In this document: positions 1-8,006 of the stretch, in pieces
Numbering within the stretch: the first letter of the stretch is position 1
Layout of the letters: each line of letters opens with the position of its first letter
Assembly: GCA_000716465.1 (NCBI GenBank)
Contig: JNWL01000001.1
Coordinates: forward strand, 124,001 to 188,000
Source: Streptomyces bikiniensis
GTDB taxonomy: Bacteria > Actinomycetota > Actinomycetes > Streptomycetales > Streptomycetaceae
Length of the DNA stretch: 64,000 nt
Direction of reading: 5' to 3'
Made by a program: the position numbers and the translations under genes
The notes under the pieces: model-generated
Seen by the model: only the letters and a program-made list of their open reading frames with translations
Databases searched by the model: none
Told to the model about the DNA's origin: nothing

Positions 1-185
1 TTGCTGATGCTGCCGGGGATCACGTCCGCGAGGTCGTCGTGGCGCGGCACCCGGACCATCGCGATCAGGTCGTACGTGCCGGTCACCGAGAAGACCTCGC
101 TGACGCTGTCGAGTGCCGCGATCGACTCGGCGATCTCGGGGATGCGGTCCACGCTGGTCTTGATGAGCACGATCGCGGTGATCAC
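1..185 (-). CDS. Lrp/AsnC ligand-binding-domain regulator (partial)
   Basis: The gene runs off the left edge, so only the first 61 codons are present. The translation begins VITAIVLIKTSVDRIPEIAE and continues with a VTGTYDLIAMV segment, the beta-alpha-beta pattern of the Lrp/AsnC effector-binding (RAM) domain. No helix-turn-helix precedes it, so this is probably a stand-alone RAM-domain protein that senses an amino acid or similar ligand, a class common in actinomycetes. The GTG start at 185 overlaps the TGA stop of the upstream rhomboid gene (GTGA) and is preceded by GAGGGAGAAA, so the two genes are probably translationally coupled. The ligand cannot be deduced. Confidence 0.8.
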   Translation of the reverse strand, partial: MITAIVLIKTSVDRIPEIAESIAALDSVSEVFSVTGTYDLIAMVRVPRHDDLADVIPGSIS

Positions 186-916
186 GGCTGGCTTTCTCCC
201 TCGGTCGCCGCGGCTGGGGCCTTCACTCTATCCCCACCCCGGTAGCGCACCCAGGCGTAGAGGAAGCCGATCGCGAAGCCCACCACGTGGGCCAGATAGG
301 CGACGCCGGGCCCCGCGCCCGCCGCCCGCGCGGCCATCCACTGGAGCGTGAACCAGAAGACCAGCACGATCCAGGCGGGGAAGCGCAGCGGCAGGAAGAA
401 GAGGAAGGGGAAGAGGCTGGTGACCCGGGAGCGGGGGAAGAGGAAGAGGAAGGCCCCGAGCACCCCGGAGATCGCCCCCGACGCCCCGACGAGGGTCTGC
501 TCGCTGTGGGCGTGCGCCGCCGCGTACCCGGCGAGGGCGAGGTAGCCGGTGCCCAGGTAGAAGAGGGCGTACGCCACCCGGCCCATGCGCTCCTCGGCCA
601 TCGCGCCGAAGACGTACAGGAAGAGCATGTTCCCCAGGAGGTGGAGCCAGCTCCCGTGGACGAAGAGCGCGGTGAACGGGGTGAGCAGGGCGCGCGGCTC
701 GCCGCTCATCAGCTCGGCGGGGACGACCCCCCAGCGGCGGAAGTACGAGCCCTGGGCCGCCAGGAGCGCGTCCCCCGTGCCGTGCGCCGGGTTCAGTCCG
801 GAGACCGGGCTGAACAGGAAGAGGAGGCAGCAGGCGGCGATCAGCCCGTACGTCACCGCGGGCCCGCCGCGGACGCCCCGCCAGGTGCCGGTGACCGCGC
901 TTCGCCAATCGATCAT
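182..916 (-). CDS. Rhomboid-family intramembrane serine protease
   Basis: The 244-aa product is a polytopic membrane protein of the rhomboid family, which cleaves transmembrane substrates within the bilayer. The catalytic serine sits in GASGAISG (Ser146) and the partner histidine in AHVVGF (His210). The conserved HLLGNMLFLYVFG helix supplies the loop asparagine, so the Ser-His dyad looks intact. About six hydrophobic segments are visible, consistent with the compact bacterial form. The ATG at 916 is the only good start in frame. The gene is followed by an Lrp-type gene whose start overlaps its stop. The substrate is unknown. The C-terminal tail after the last helix is short and charged. Confidence 0.93.
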   Translation of the reverse strand: MIDWRSAVTGTWRGVRGGPAVTYGLIAACCLLFLFSPVSGLNPAHGTGDALLAAQGSYFRRWGVVPAELMSGEPRALLTPFTALFVHGSWLHLLGNMLFLYVFGAMAEERMGRVAYALFYLGTGYLALAGYAAAHAHSEQTLVGASGAISGVLGAFLFLFPRSRVTSLFPFLFFLPLRFPAWIVLVFWFTLQWMAARAAGAGPGVAYLAHVVGFAIGFLYAWVRYRGGDRVKAPAAATEGESQP

Positions 917-1075
917 GGCCAGATCATGGCGTACCGGTGGCGAAGTGGACAGAGTGCCTCGCCGTGCCCCCGCCCGGCCGTGAGGCCGTAGGGTTGCGGA
1001 CAGTACGACCGCAGTTCGACGGCGCACCGCGGCTCCCGCACCTGAGTACCACGCAACAGGAAGAAGGACGGCTCG

Positions 1076-1318
1076 ATGACGACGGTTCCCCTGCCGACCG
1101 CCGAGACCCGCTGGCGCTGCACGCTCTGCGGCAACCTCACCCGCTTCGACGTGACCCGTTCGTCCAAGGTCGTCGAGTACGTCCATCTGGACCTCGCCGG
1201 GGAGCCGACGGTCGAGGAGCGGCAGGTGGTCAGTGAGACCATCGAGTCGGTCCGCTGCCGCTGGTGCAACGCGGTGGACCGGATCGAACTGGTGGACAGG
1301 CCGGGCGCCGCCTCCTGA
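1076..1318 (+). CDS. Small zinc-ribbon-like conserved protein
   Basis: This is an 80-aa protein with two knuckles, CTLCG near residue 15 and CRWCN near residue 62. The CxxC-x~44-CxxC spacing suggests a single structural zinc or a zinc ribbon. It has no signal peptide or membrane segment. The ATG is preceded by AGGAAGAAGGA. The gene lies head-to-head with the rhomboid gene and 33 bp upstream of the NYN-domain gene, probably in one transcript with it. I recognise it only as a conserved actinobacterial hypothetical. A nucleic-acid-binding or partner-binding role is plausible given the neighbour but is inference. Confidence 0.8.
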   Translation: MTTVPLPTAETRWRCTLCGNLTRFDVTRSSKVVEYVHLDLAGEPTVEERQVVSETIESVRCRWCNAVDRIELVDRPGAAS

Positions 1319-1351
1319 GGGACGGCGCGGACGACATAGGGGTGACGGATC

Positions 1352-2716
1352 GTGGAGCAGCCCGCGCACGGTGGAGAGCCGGCCGGCGCGGCAGGTGACG
1401 CTGCCGAGACGCTCGACCACCCACTGCCGGAAGCCGTACGGCGGCGGGTCGTCGCGCTGGTCGCCGACGCCTTCGGCGGGCTGACCGTCGCGGAGCTGCC
1501 CGCGCCCCTGCGGCAGTACGCCCGGTTCACCGCGAGCCGGCGGGCCAAGTTCGCCGGCACCGCGATGGCCGCCGCCCTGGAGACCGACCCGCTCTTCCGG
1601 CAGCGGATCGGCGAGCGGTTCAAGCAGGGCCGGCCCGAGCTGGCCGGAGCCGTCGAGGGCGGCAACCCGCCCGCGGCCGCCGACCCCGTCGACGTGGCGG
1701 CGGCCGCCTACGTGCTGCGCCCGCCCGGCTGGGTCAAGCTGGTCGCCGCCGCCGGCGAGGAGGCCCTGCGGGCCGACGCCGAGCGGGCCGACGAGGCCGG
1801 GCGGCGCGAACTGGAGCGGCTGCGCGAGGAACTGGCCGCCGCCCGGGACCGCTCCCGGGGCGAGACCGAGCAGCTGCGGCACGACCTCGACGCGGCCCGC
1901 AGGGAGGCCGAGTCCCTCCACCGCAAGCTGCGCAGCGCGCAGAGCGACGTGAAGCGGGGCGAGGCCGCGCTGCGCAAGGCCCGGGGCGAGATCGAGGCCG
2001 TACGGGCGGAGGCGGCGGCCCAGGTGTCGGCCGCCGAGAGCGAGGGCCGGCGGCTCAAGGCCCGGCTCGGCGAGGTCGAGGCGGCCCTGGAGGCCAGTCG
2101 CAGGAGCGCCCGGGAGGGGCGCTCGGTGGAGGACATGCGGCTGCGGCTGCTGCTCGACACGGTCCTGGACGCGGCCCAGGGGCTGCGCCGCGAGCTGGCG
2201 CTGCCGCCCGTCTCGACGCACCCGGCGGACACCGTGGACGCGGTGGAGCCGGGGCGGATGTCCCCGAAGGACATCGCGACCCGGGCGCTCTCCGAGACCG
2301 ACCCGGCCCTGCTCGACCAGCTCCTGTCGCTGCCGCAGACGCACCTGGTCGTCGACGGCTACAACGTCACCAAGACCGGCTATCCGACGATGCCCCTGGA
2401 GAAGCAGCGGCTGCGGCTGCTCGGCGGGCTCTCGGCCCTCGCGGCCCGCTCGGGCGCCGAGGTCACCTGCGTCTTCGACGGGGCGGAGCTGGCGGCCCCG
2501 GTGCTCCTCGCGCCGCCGCGCGGGGTGCGGGTGCTGTTCTCCAAGCCCGGTGTGACGGCGGACGAGTTGATCCGGCAACTGGTCCGGGCGGAGCCGCCGG
2601 GGCGGCCGGTCGTGGTGGTCTCCACGGACCGCGAGGTGGCCGACGGGGTCGCGAAGGCCGGGGCGCGGCCGGTCGCGTCCGCCTTGTTGCTGAAGCGGCT
2701 TTCGCGGCTCTCGTAA
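1352..2716 (+). CDS. NYN-domain (YacP-like) RNA-binding protein
   Basis: The 454-aa protein has three parts. Residues 20-140 form a globular alpha-helical N-terminus rich in Ala and Arg. Residues 145-260 form a long Glu/Arg/Ala coiled coil. From about residue 325 to the end there is a YacP-like NYN domain, a PIN-fold predicted nuclease, marked by LVVDGYNVTKTGYP, a later CVFDGAE and VVVSTDREVADG, which supply the expected acidic active-site positions. The family is predicted to act on structured RNA. The GTG start at 1352 follows AGGGGTGA. It follows the small zinc-ribbon gene by 33 bp. The coiled coil suggests oligomerisation, but partner and substrate are unknown. Confidence 0.88.
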   Translation: MEQPAHGGEPAGAAGDAAETLDHPLPEAVRRRVVALVADAFGGLTVAELPAPLRQYARFTASRRAKFAGTAMAAALETDPLFRQRIGERFKQGRPELAGAVEGGNPPAAADPVDVAAAAYVLRPPGWVKLVAAAGEEALRADAERADEAGRRELERLREELAAARDRSRGETEQLRHDLDAARREAESLHRKLRSAQSDVKRGEAALRKARGEIEAVRAEAAAQVSAAESEGRRLKARLGEVEAALEASRRSAREGRSVEDMRLRLLLDTVLDAAQGLRRELALPPVSTHPADTVDAVEPGRMSPKDIATRALSETDPALLDQLLSLPQTHLVVDGYNVTKTGYPTMPLEKQRLRLLGGLSALAARSGAEVTCVFDGAELAAPVLLAPPRGVRVLFSKPGVTADELIRQLVRAEPPGRPVVVVSTDREVADGVAKAGARPVASALLLKRLSRLS

Positions 2717-2971
2717 CCCCTCGCAACTCCTGGACCTTATGCCCGGATTGTGGATGGCGGACCGTCAACCCCCCCTCACTACCCGTGTGATGTAGGTAAA
2801 TAATGTGGTGCGTGAGCGAGATTTTCTCCGGTGGGATTTGAATGATCACAACTCGGTCACTAGGGTCAGGCCTCGAACCTTCGCGCGGTTGATCACCCAT
2901 CCGGGGTGACGGCGGAGGAACCGCCTGCCCCTGACCGGTTGGGCGGCTCGAGGAAGAAGGAGCTCGCCTTC
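2717..2971. promoter_or_regulatory. Intergenic leader of first NlpC/P60 gene with two hairpins
   Basis: This 255-bp gap holds a relatively A/T-rich stretch around 2785-2830 and then two adjacent perfect hairpins. TCACCC (2893-2898) pairs with GGGTGA (2904-2909), and GGCGG (2911-2915) pairs with CCGCC (2921-2925) around an AGGAA loop. A Shine-Dalgarno-like GAAGGAG precedes the GTG at 2972. NlpC/P60 genes in Streptomyces are often under ydaO (c-di-AMP) riboswitches, but the conserved ydaO core is not evident here, so I call only a structured leader. Confidence 0.4.
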
Positions 2972-4021
2972 GTGGCGTCCCACCGTCGACCCAAGCAGCC
3001 GAGCCGCGCCCGTGTGACCGTGCTCACCGTGACCGCGGCCGCCGCCGTCGCCCTGACCGCCCAGTCCGGCGCCCAGGCGGCCCCCGCCAAGCCCAAGATC
3101 GACGAGGTCAAGTCGAAGGTCGACGCACTGCACCACGAGGCCGAGGAGGCCACGGAGCAGTACAACCAGGCCGACGAGCGCCGGGGCGAGCTGCAGAAGG
3201 AGATCGGCGAGCTCCAGGACAAGGTGGCCCGCGGACAGCAGGAGCTCAACGCCCTGCGCGACAAGATCGGTTCGGTGGCCAGCGCCCAGTACCGCTCCGG
3301 CGGCATCGACCCGGCGCTCCAGCTCTTCCTCTCCGGCGACCCGGACACCTACCTCGACAAGGCGTCCGCGATCGACCAGCTGAGTGCCCAGCAGGCCGAC
3401 GTCCTCACCCAGATCCAGGCCAAGCAGCGCACCCTCGCCCAGCAGCGGGCCGAGGCCACCTCGAAGCTCGCCGACCTCGACGGCGTCCGCAAGTCCCTCG
3501 GCGAGAAGAAGCAGAAGTACCAGAGCAAGCTGGCCGAGGCCCAGAAGCTCCTCAACACCCTCACGGCCGCCGAGAAGGCCAAGCTGGAGCAGGAGGAGCG
3601 GGCCAAGGAGCAGCGCGCCAGCCGCGCCGCCGGCGAGCGCGTCGACCTGGGCAACGAAGTGCCCGCGAGCGGCCTCGGTGCCGCCGCGCTCAGCGCCGCC
3701 GCCACCCAGATCGGCAAGCCGTACGTCTCCGGCGCCGAGGGCCCCAACGCGTACGACTGCTCCGGTCTGACCCAGTGGGCCTACGGGAAGGCCGGCGCCA
3801 AGCTCAGCCGCGTCACCTACACCCAGCAGAACGACGGCACGAAGATCGGCCGCAGCCAGCTCCGGCCGGGCGACCTGGTCTTCTTCAACAGCCTGTCGCA
3901 CGTGGGTCTGTACGCGGGCAACAACACGATCCTGCACGCCCCCAAGCCGGGCACCAACGTCCGCTACGAGTCCATGGACTACATGGGCACGTTCCAGTTC
4001 GGCGTCCGCATCGGCGGCTGA
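2972..4021 (+). CDS. Secreted NlpC/P60 peptidoglycan endopeptidase (copy 1)
   Basis: The 349-aa exported protein has a twin-basic N-terminus (VASHRRPKQPSRARVTVLT) leading into an Ala-rich signal peptide that ends near AQA. Residues about 45-215 form a long coiled coil like RipA and CwlO-type hydrolases. The C-terminal C40/NlpC-P60 domain carries Cys263 in YDCSGL, His310 in SHVGLY and His322 in ILHAP, the catalytic triad for cleaving gamma-D-Glu-diaminopimelate bonds. I choose the GTG at 2972 because it has a GAAGGAG site and yields a proper signal peptide. An in-frame GTG at 2906 would place two hairpins inside the coding region. A same-length paralogue follows directly. Confidence 0.92.
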   Translation: MASHRRPKQPSRARVTVLTVTAAAAVALTAQSGAQAAPAKPKIDEVKSKVDALHHEAEEATEQYNQADERRGELQKEIGELQDKVARGQQELNALRDKIGSVASAQYRSGGIDPALQLFLSGDPDTYLDKASAIDQLSAQQADVLTQIQAKQRTLAQQRAEATSKLADLDGVRKSLGEKKQKYQSKLAEAQKLLNTLTAAEKAKLEQEERAKEQRASRAAGERVDLGNEVPASGLGAAALSAAATQIGKPYVSGAEGPNAYDCSGLTQWAYGKAGAKLSRVTYTQQNDGTKIGRSQLRPGDLVFFNSLSHVGLYAGNNTILHAPKPGTNVRYESMDYMGTFQFGVRIGG

Positions 4022-4083
4022 CCCCCGCGAACCGCCGCGGCATGCCGCCCGAACGGGTGGTTCGCCGCGACGCGCACTGACGC

Positions 4084-4122
4084 GACGCCCCGCCGGTGAC
4101 CTGTGTTCTCCGGCGGGGCGTC
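4084..4122 (+). terminator. Perfect 13-bp hairpin between the two NlpC/P60 genes
   Basis: GACGCCCCGCCGG (4084-4096) pairs perfectly with CCGGCGGGGCGTC (4110-4122) around a 13-nt loop. There is no U-tract, as is usual for Streptomyces terminators. It should separate transcription of the two paralogues. Confidence 0.65.
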
Positions 4123-4215
4123 ACTGTGCGTGCCCGGCGCCTTCGTTGGACGGAGAGTGATCAGCGGCTACTGTCTGCCGCGCCAGTCTGCGTCGAGCCG
4201 AACGGAGCGCGATCC

Positions 4216-5265
4216 GTGGCGTCCCACCGCCGACCCGCCCGGGTCACCGTCCTCACCGCCGCCGCCGCGGCCACCGCGGCGGCGTCCCTCGGGGCCGTCC
4301 CCGCGAACGCCGACCCCGGGGCCGGCACCGGGGCCGCCCGGACCACGGTCGACCGCCTCTTCGAGGAGGCCGAGCGGGCCACGGAGAGCTACAACGAGGC
4401 GGACGAGAAGGCGGACGCGCTGCGCCGCACGGTCGCCCGGGCCCGCGACGGCCTCGCCCGCGGCCAGGAGCGCGTCAACCGCATGCGGGGCGTCCTCGGT
4501 TCGGTCGCCGGGGCCCAGTACCGCTCCGGCGGCATCGACCCCGCCCTCGCCCTGCTGCTCTCCTCCGACCCCGACAGCTACCTCGAACGCGCCTCCGCCC
4601 TCGACCGGCTCACCGCCCGGCAGAGCGCCGCGCTCGGCGAACTCCAGCGGGAACAGCGCCGGTTGGGCCAGCAGCGGAGCGAGGCCCGCACGGCCCTGGC
4701 CGAACTGGAGCGCAGCCGGACCGAGGTCGCCCGCCACAAGCGCACCGTCGAGCGGAAGCTCGCCGAGGCCCGCCGGGTGCTCGCCTCCCTCACCGCCGAG
4801 GAGCGCGCCGACTTCGAGGAGCGCGCCTCCCGCACCGGCGGCCGCGAGGACGCCCGCGCCGGGGGTGCCGCCGCCGGGGCCGGGGAGGCGATGTCCGCCG
4901 CCGACGCCGGGCCGGTCTCCTCGCGGGTCGCCGCCGCCGTGGCCGCCGCCCGGGGCGCGGTCGGCAGGCCGTACGTGTGGGGGGCGACCGGGCCCTCCGC
5001 CTTCGACTGCTCCGGCCTGATGGTCTGGTCCTACCGCCAGGCCGGGATCAGCCTGCCGCGCACCTCCGCCGCCCAGCGGCACGCGGGCCGGCAGGTGCCG
5101 CTCTCGCAGGCGCAGCCGGGGGACCTGGTCACGTACCGGAGCGACGCCAGCCACGTGGCGATCTACGTCGGCAACGGCCAGGTCATCCACGCCCCCTACC
5201 CGGGCGCCAGGGTCCGCTACGACCCGGTGAACATGATGTCGCACGTGACGGTGACGCGGGTCTGA
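4216..5265 (+). CDS. Secreted NlpC/P60 peptidoglycan endopeptidase (copy 2)
   Basis: This 349-aa protein has the same length and architecture as the preceding gene: signal peptide (VASHRRPARVTVLTAA...), coiled coil at about residues 45-215, and a C-terminal C40 domain. The catalytic residues are Cys265 in FDCSGL, His313 in SHVAIY and a third polar residue in VIHAP. Both proteins share the QYRSGGIDPAL motif, indicating a tandem duplication with divergence. Copy 2 is richer in Arg/Ala and poorer in Lys. The GTG at 4216 has GGAG eight bases upstream. In-frame start codons further upstream lie in the preceding terminator and lack a signal peptide. The likely role is peptidoglycan remodelling during growth or sporulation. 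Confidence 0.92.
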   Translation: MASHRRPARVTVLTAAAAATAAASLGAVPANADPGAGTGAARTTVDRLFEEAERATESYNEADEKADALRRTVARARDGLARGQERVNRMRGVLGSVAGAQYRSGGIDPALALLLSSDPDSYLERASALDRLTARQSAALGELQREQRRLGQQRSEARTALAELERSRTEVARHKRTVERKLAEARRVLASLTAEERADFEERASRTGGREDARAGGAAAGAGEAMSAADAGPVSSRVAAAVAAARGAVGRPYVWGATGPSAFDCSGLMVWSYRQAGISLPRTSAAQRHAGRQVPLSQAQPGDLVTYRSDASHVAIYVGNGQVIHAPYPGARVRYDPVNMMSHVTVTRV

Positions 5266-5343
5266 ACCGGACCCGAGCCGGGCCGCGGCGGCGAGCCGGG
5301 GCTGAGCCGGACGGCTCGGGAGCCGCCCCCGCCGTTCGGATCG

Positions 5344-5349
5344 TACGAT
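5344..5349 (+). promoter_or_regulatory. -10 hexamer of putative leaderless promoter
   Basis: TACGAT lies 7 nt before the GTG at 5357, the spacing expected if transcription begins at the start codon. The intervening bases also contain GGAGG, but it is only 1 nt from the GTG, too close to act as a ribosome-binding site. Confidence 0.45.
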
Positions 5350-5356
5350 CGGAGGC

Positions 5357-6580
5357 GTGGCGGGTCAGGGGTACGGAGCGCGACGGCCGGCGGTCTTCTG
5401 CCTGCTGGCCCTGCTGCTCGCCCTGACGGGCCTCGTCGGCTGCGCGGAGACCGGGCCCGTCCGCACGGCCTCCCGGGAGATCCAGGCGCTCCTCGACGCA
5501 CACGCCGCGGCCCTCCTCGCCCGCGACGAACAGGGCTATCGCGCCGCCCTCGACCCCGCGTACGCGCCGACCGCCCTCACCGTCTACCGCCGGCTCGCCG
5601 CGGTGCCGCTCGACGGGTGGTCGTACCGGGTCACCGGCGTCGAGCGGACCGCCCCCGACCGGGTCACCGCCCGCGCCGAGCTGGGCCACCGGCTCAGGGG
5701 CCACGACCGGCGGCCCGTCACCGGTGCCCGCGTCCTGGACCTCACCGAGCGGAACGGGCGCTGGTACGTGACCGGCGAGCGGCCCGCCGAGGGCGCGCCC
5801 CGGCAGCTGTGGGAGCAGGGCGACGTCACGGCCGTCCACGGCACCCGCTCGCTGGTCCTCGGCACCGGCCGGGACCGGGCGCGGCTCCGGGAGATCGCTG
5901 CGGCGGCCGACCGGGCGGTCCCCGCCGTCGCCGGGGCCTGGCCCGAGGACTGGGCCCGCCGGGTGGTCGTCCTCGTCCCCGGCTCCCTGGACGCCATGGG
6001 ACAGCTCCTCGGGGCGCCGGGGGACTCCTACCGGGGGATAGCAGCCGTCACCACGGGCGAGAGCAGGGGCGGGAAGGACGCGTCCGCCGACCGGGTGATC
6101 GTCAACCCCGACGCGTACGGCGTCCTCGGGGACTTCGGCCGGCAGCTCGTCCTCACCCACGAGACCGTCCACGTCGCCACCCGCGCCCACACCACCCCGT
6201 CGACCCCGGTCTGGCTCTCCGAGGGCTTCGCGGACTGGGTCGCCTACCGGGACGCCGACCGCACCCCCGCCCAGGCCGCCCCCGAACTGCGCCGCGCCGT
6301 CCAGGGCGGCGAGCCGCCCGTCCGCCTCCCGGAGGACGCCGACTTCGCCTTCGGCGGGGACGCGGAGGCCCTGGCGCGGGCCTACGAGGGCGGCTGGCTG
6401 GCCTGCGAGATGGTCGCGGAGCGCTGGGGCGAGGAGAGGCTGACCGCGTTCTACCGGGCGGTGGGCGCGCACCCGGGCCGGGAGGGCGCGGTGGAGAACG
6501 CCCTCCACGACGTCCTGGACACCACCCCGGAGGAGTTCACCGAGTCCTGGCGGACGTACGTGGCGGAGCAGCTCGGATAG
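5357..6580 (+). CDS. Lipoprotein with HExxH metallopeptidase-like domain
   Basis: The 407-aa protein begins with a lipoprotein signal peptide whose lipobox is LVGC (lipidated Cys29), so it is probably anchored on the outer face of the membrane. Residues 35-150 resemble a small alpha+beta NTF2-like fold. The C-terminal half has a zincin signature: HETVH (His268, Glu269, His272) followed by SEGFADWVAYRD, whose Glu289 fits the third ligand of a gluzincin. A DUF4157 or peptidase MA-like affiliation is likely. No substrate can be read from context, although the neighbouring NlpC/P60 hydrolases suggest an envelope role. The gene converges on the GT87 gene. Confidence 0.8.
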   Translation: MAGQGYGARRPAVFCLLALLLALTGLVGCAETGPVRTASREIQALLDAHAAALLARDEQGYRAALDPAYAPTALTVYRRLAAVPLDGWSYRVTGVERTAPDRVTARAELGHRLRGHDRRPVTGARVLDLTERNGRWYVTGERPAEGAPRQLWEQGDVTAVHGTRSLVLGTGRDRARLREIAAAADRAVPAVAGAWPEDWARRVVVLVPGSLDAMGQLLGAPGDSYRGIAAVTTGESRGGKDASADRVIVNPDAYGVLGDFGRQLVLTHETVHVATRAHTTPSTPVWLSEGFADWVAYRDADRTPAQAAPELRRAVQGGEPPVRLPEDADFAFGGDAEALARAYEGGWLACEMVAERWGEERLTAFYRAVGAHPGREGAVENALHDVLDTTPEEFTESWRTYVAEQLG

Positions 6581-6582
6581 GA

Positions 6583-6600
6583 CCTGTCCGGCGGATCGGG
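6583..6600. repeat. Solo copy of MITE-like terminal sequence
   Basis: The 45-bp convergent gap contains CCTGTCCGGCGGATC, identical to part of the terminal inverted repeat of the element at 51354-51522. Only one end is present here, so it is a fragment or an independent copy of a shared terminus. Confidence 0.5.
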
Positions 6601-6625
6601 AGCGGAGGGGAGAGGGCGCCCTTTC

Positions 6626-7921
6626 TCAGCGGGCCGAGCGGGACGGGCGGGACGGGCCCGGCAGGGCCCCCTCGAGGTCCGGGCGGGAGGTCTGCGCGGG
6701 AACGGGCGCGGTGGTGAGGCGCGGCTCCGTGACCGTCTGCCGCCACAGGATCCGGCAGGCCAGGACGGCGGCGGCGAGCAGCAGGCCGTTGCGGGTGAAG
6801 AGCACCGCCATGCCCAGCGGATCGCTCCGCGTCACGTGCCAGAACCACACCGGGAACTCGAACTGCGTCACCGCCGTCGCCCAGACCACCAGGTGCGCGG
6901 GCCGCTCCATCCGGCTCGACCGGAAGGCCAGGCACACCGCCGCCAGGCCGATCAGCCACAGCATGTACTGCGGGGAGAGCACCCGGCTCGTCAGCGTGAA
7001 GAGCAGCACCGCCACGAAGGCCGCGTCCGCCACCGTCGAGGAGACGAACCGGCGCGCCCTGATCCGCCACAGCAGCAGCCAGCCGAAGGCGCCGACCGTC
7101 ACCGCCATCGCGGCCGCCGACACCGCGGACACGTAGGGGCCGAGGAACTCCATCGAGCCGTAGTTCATCCGCACCTCGCCCTCCCAGCCGAAGTGCCGCA
7201 GCACGTGGAAGACCGTCGCGCCCAGGGACTCCACCTCGGTGCCCCGGTCCCGCTGGAAGGTGAGGAAGGAGAGCGCCCCCGGCTTCCACAGCACGCACAG
7301 CAGCAGCACCCCGGCCGCCGCGCCCGCCGCCGCCGACCAGGAGCGGAACGTCGCCCGCCCCTTCGGGGTGCCCACGAGCACCAGCGCCGGCCACACCTTC
7401 AGGACCGCCCCGAAACCGGCGAGCGCGCCCAGCACCCGGGGGCCGCGACCGGCCGCGAGGAGCCCCGCCACCGCGACGGCGGTCACCATCACGTCGTACC
7501 GGGCGTACGCGGTCGGGCCGAGCAGCGCGACGCCCGCCAGCCAGATCCAGGCGCCCCGGGAGGTCCGGCCCGCCCGGCGGCCGGTGTGCAGGAGGAGGCC
7601 GAAGACCAGCGCGTCGCAGAGCAGGGCGAGGACGAAGAAGGCGGCCGCGTAGCCGAGGAACGGCAGCAGGTCGGGGGCGAGCATCACGAACGCCGCCGCC
7701 GGCGGGTACTGCCAGGTGACGTCGTCCCGCGGGTACGTGCCGTCCCGCAGCACCTCGTACCAGCCCCGGTAGATGTTCTCGACGTCGTACGCGATGTCCG
7801 GCCCCGGCACCTCCACGACGTCGAACACGCAGAGCAGGAGGAGGACCCGGGTGAGCCCCCAGAGGCCGACCGGGAGCCACAGGCCCGCGCGTGATCCCTT
7901 CCCCGCCGCGCCCGTCGTCAC
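6626..7921 (-). CDS. GT87-family polyprenyl-phosphate-dependent mannosyltransferase-like protein
   Basis: The 431-aa polytopic membrane protein has about ten hydrophobic helices. A first extracytoplasmic loop contains DIAYDVENIYRGWYEVL and is followed by WQYPPAAAFVML, features of GT-C enzymes of the GT87/DUF2029 family. These transfer mannose from polyprenyl-phosphomannose outside the membrane. A cytoplasmic tail rich in Pro/Ser/Arg follows the last helix. The GTG at 7921 is preceded by GAGGACGAG. The neighbouring divergent gene is a PimB'-like GT4 enzyme. In Mycobacterium the corresponding locus contains Rv2181, an alpha-1,2-mannosyltransferase of lipoarabinomannan synthesis, so phosphatidylinositol-mannoside or related glycan modification is the best guess. 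Confidence 0.82.
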   Translation of the reverse strand: MTTGAAGKGSRAGLWLPVGLWGLTRVLLLLCVFDVVEVPGPDIAYDVENIYRGWYEVLRDGTYPRDDVTWQYPPAAAFVMLAPDLLPFLGYAAAFFVLALLCDALVFGLLLHTGRRAGRTSRGAWIWLAGVALLGPTAYARYDVMVTAVAVAGLLAAGRGPRVLGALAGFGAVLKVWPALVLVGTPKGRATFRSWSAAAGAAAGVLLLCVLWKPGALSFLTFQRDRGTEVESLGATVFHVLRHFGWEGEVRMNYGSMEFLGPYVSAVSAAAMAVTVGAFGWLLLWRIRARRFVSSTVADAAFVAVLLFTLTSRVLSPQYMLWLIGLAAVCLAFRSSRMERPAHLVVWATAVTQFEFPVWFWHVTRSDPLGMAVLFTRNGLLLAAAVLACRILWRQTVTEPRLTTAPVPAQTSRPDLEGALPGPSRPSRSAR

Positions 7922-7992
7922 GTGACTCGTCCTCGTCGGGTCGGCCCGCTCGCGCGGGGGAGTGGTGGTGCCGGGCTGGGGGTGCGATCGCG

Positions 7993-7998
7993 TACTGT
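7993..7998 (+). promoter_or_regulatory. -10 hexamer of putative leaderless promoter
   Basis: TACTGT lies 8 nt before the ATG at 8007, and no Shine-Dalgarno sequence is visible. Confidence 0.45.
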
Positions 7999-8006
7999 CG
8001 GCCACG

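Noticed and set aside
2830..2975. ydaO (c-di-AMP) riboswitch upstream of the first NlpC/P60 gene
   Set aside because: A GGGTGAC...GGAGGAACC stretch is reminiscent, but the conserved GACAGCTAAC-like core and spacing are absent, so I report only a structured leader.
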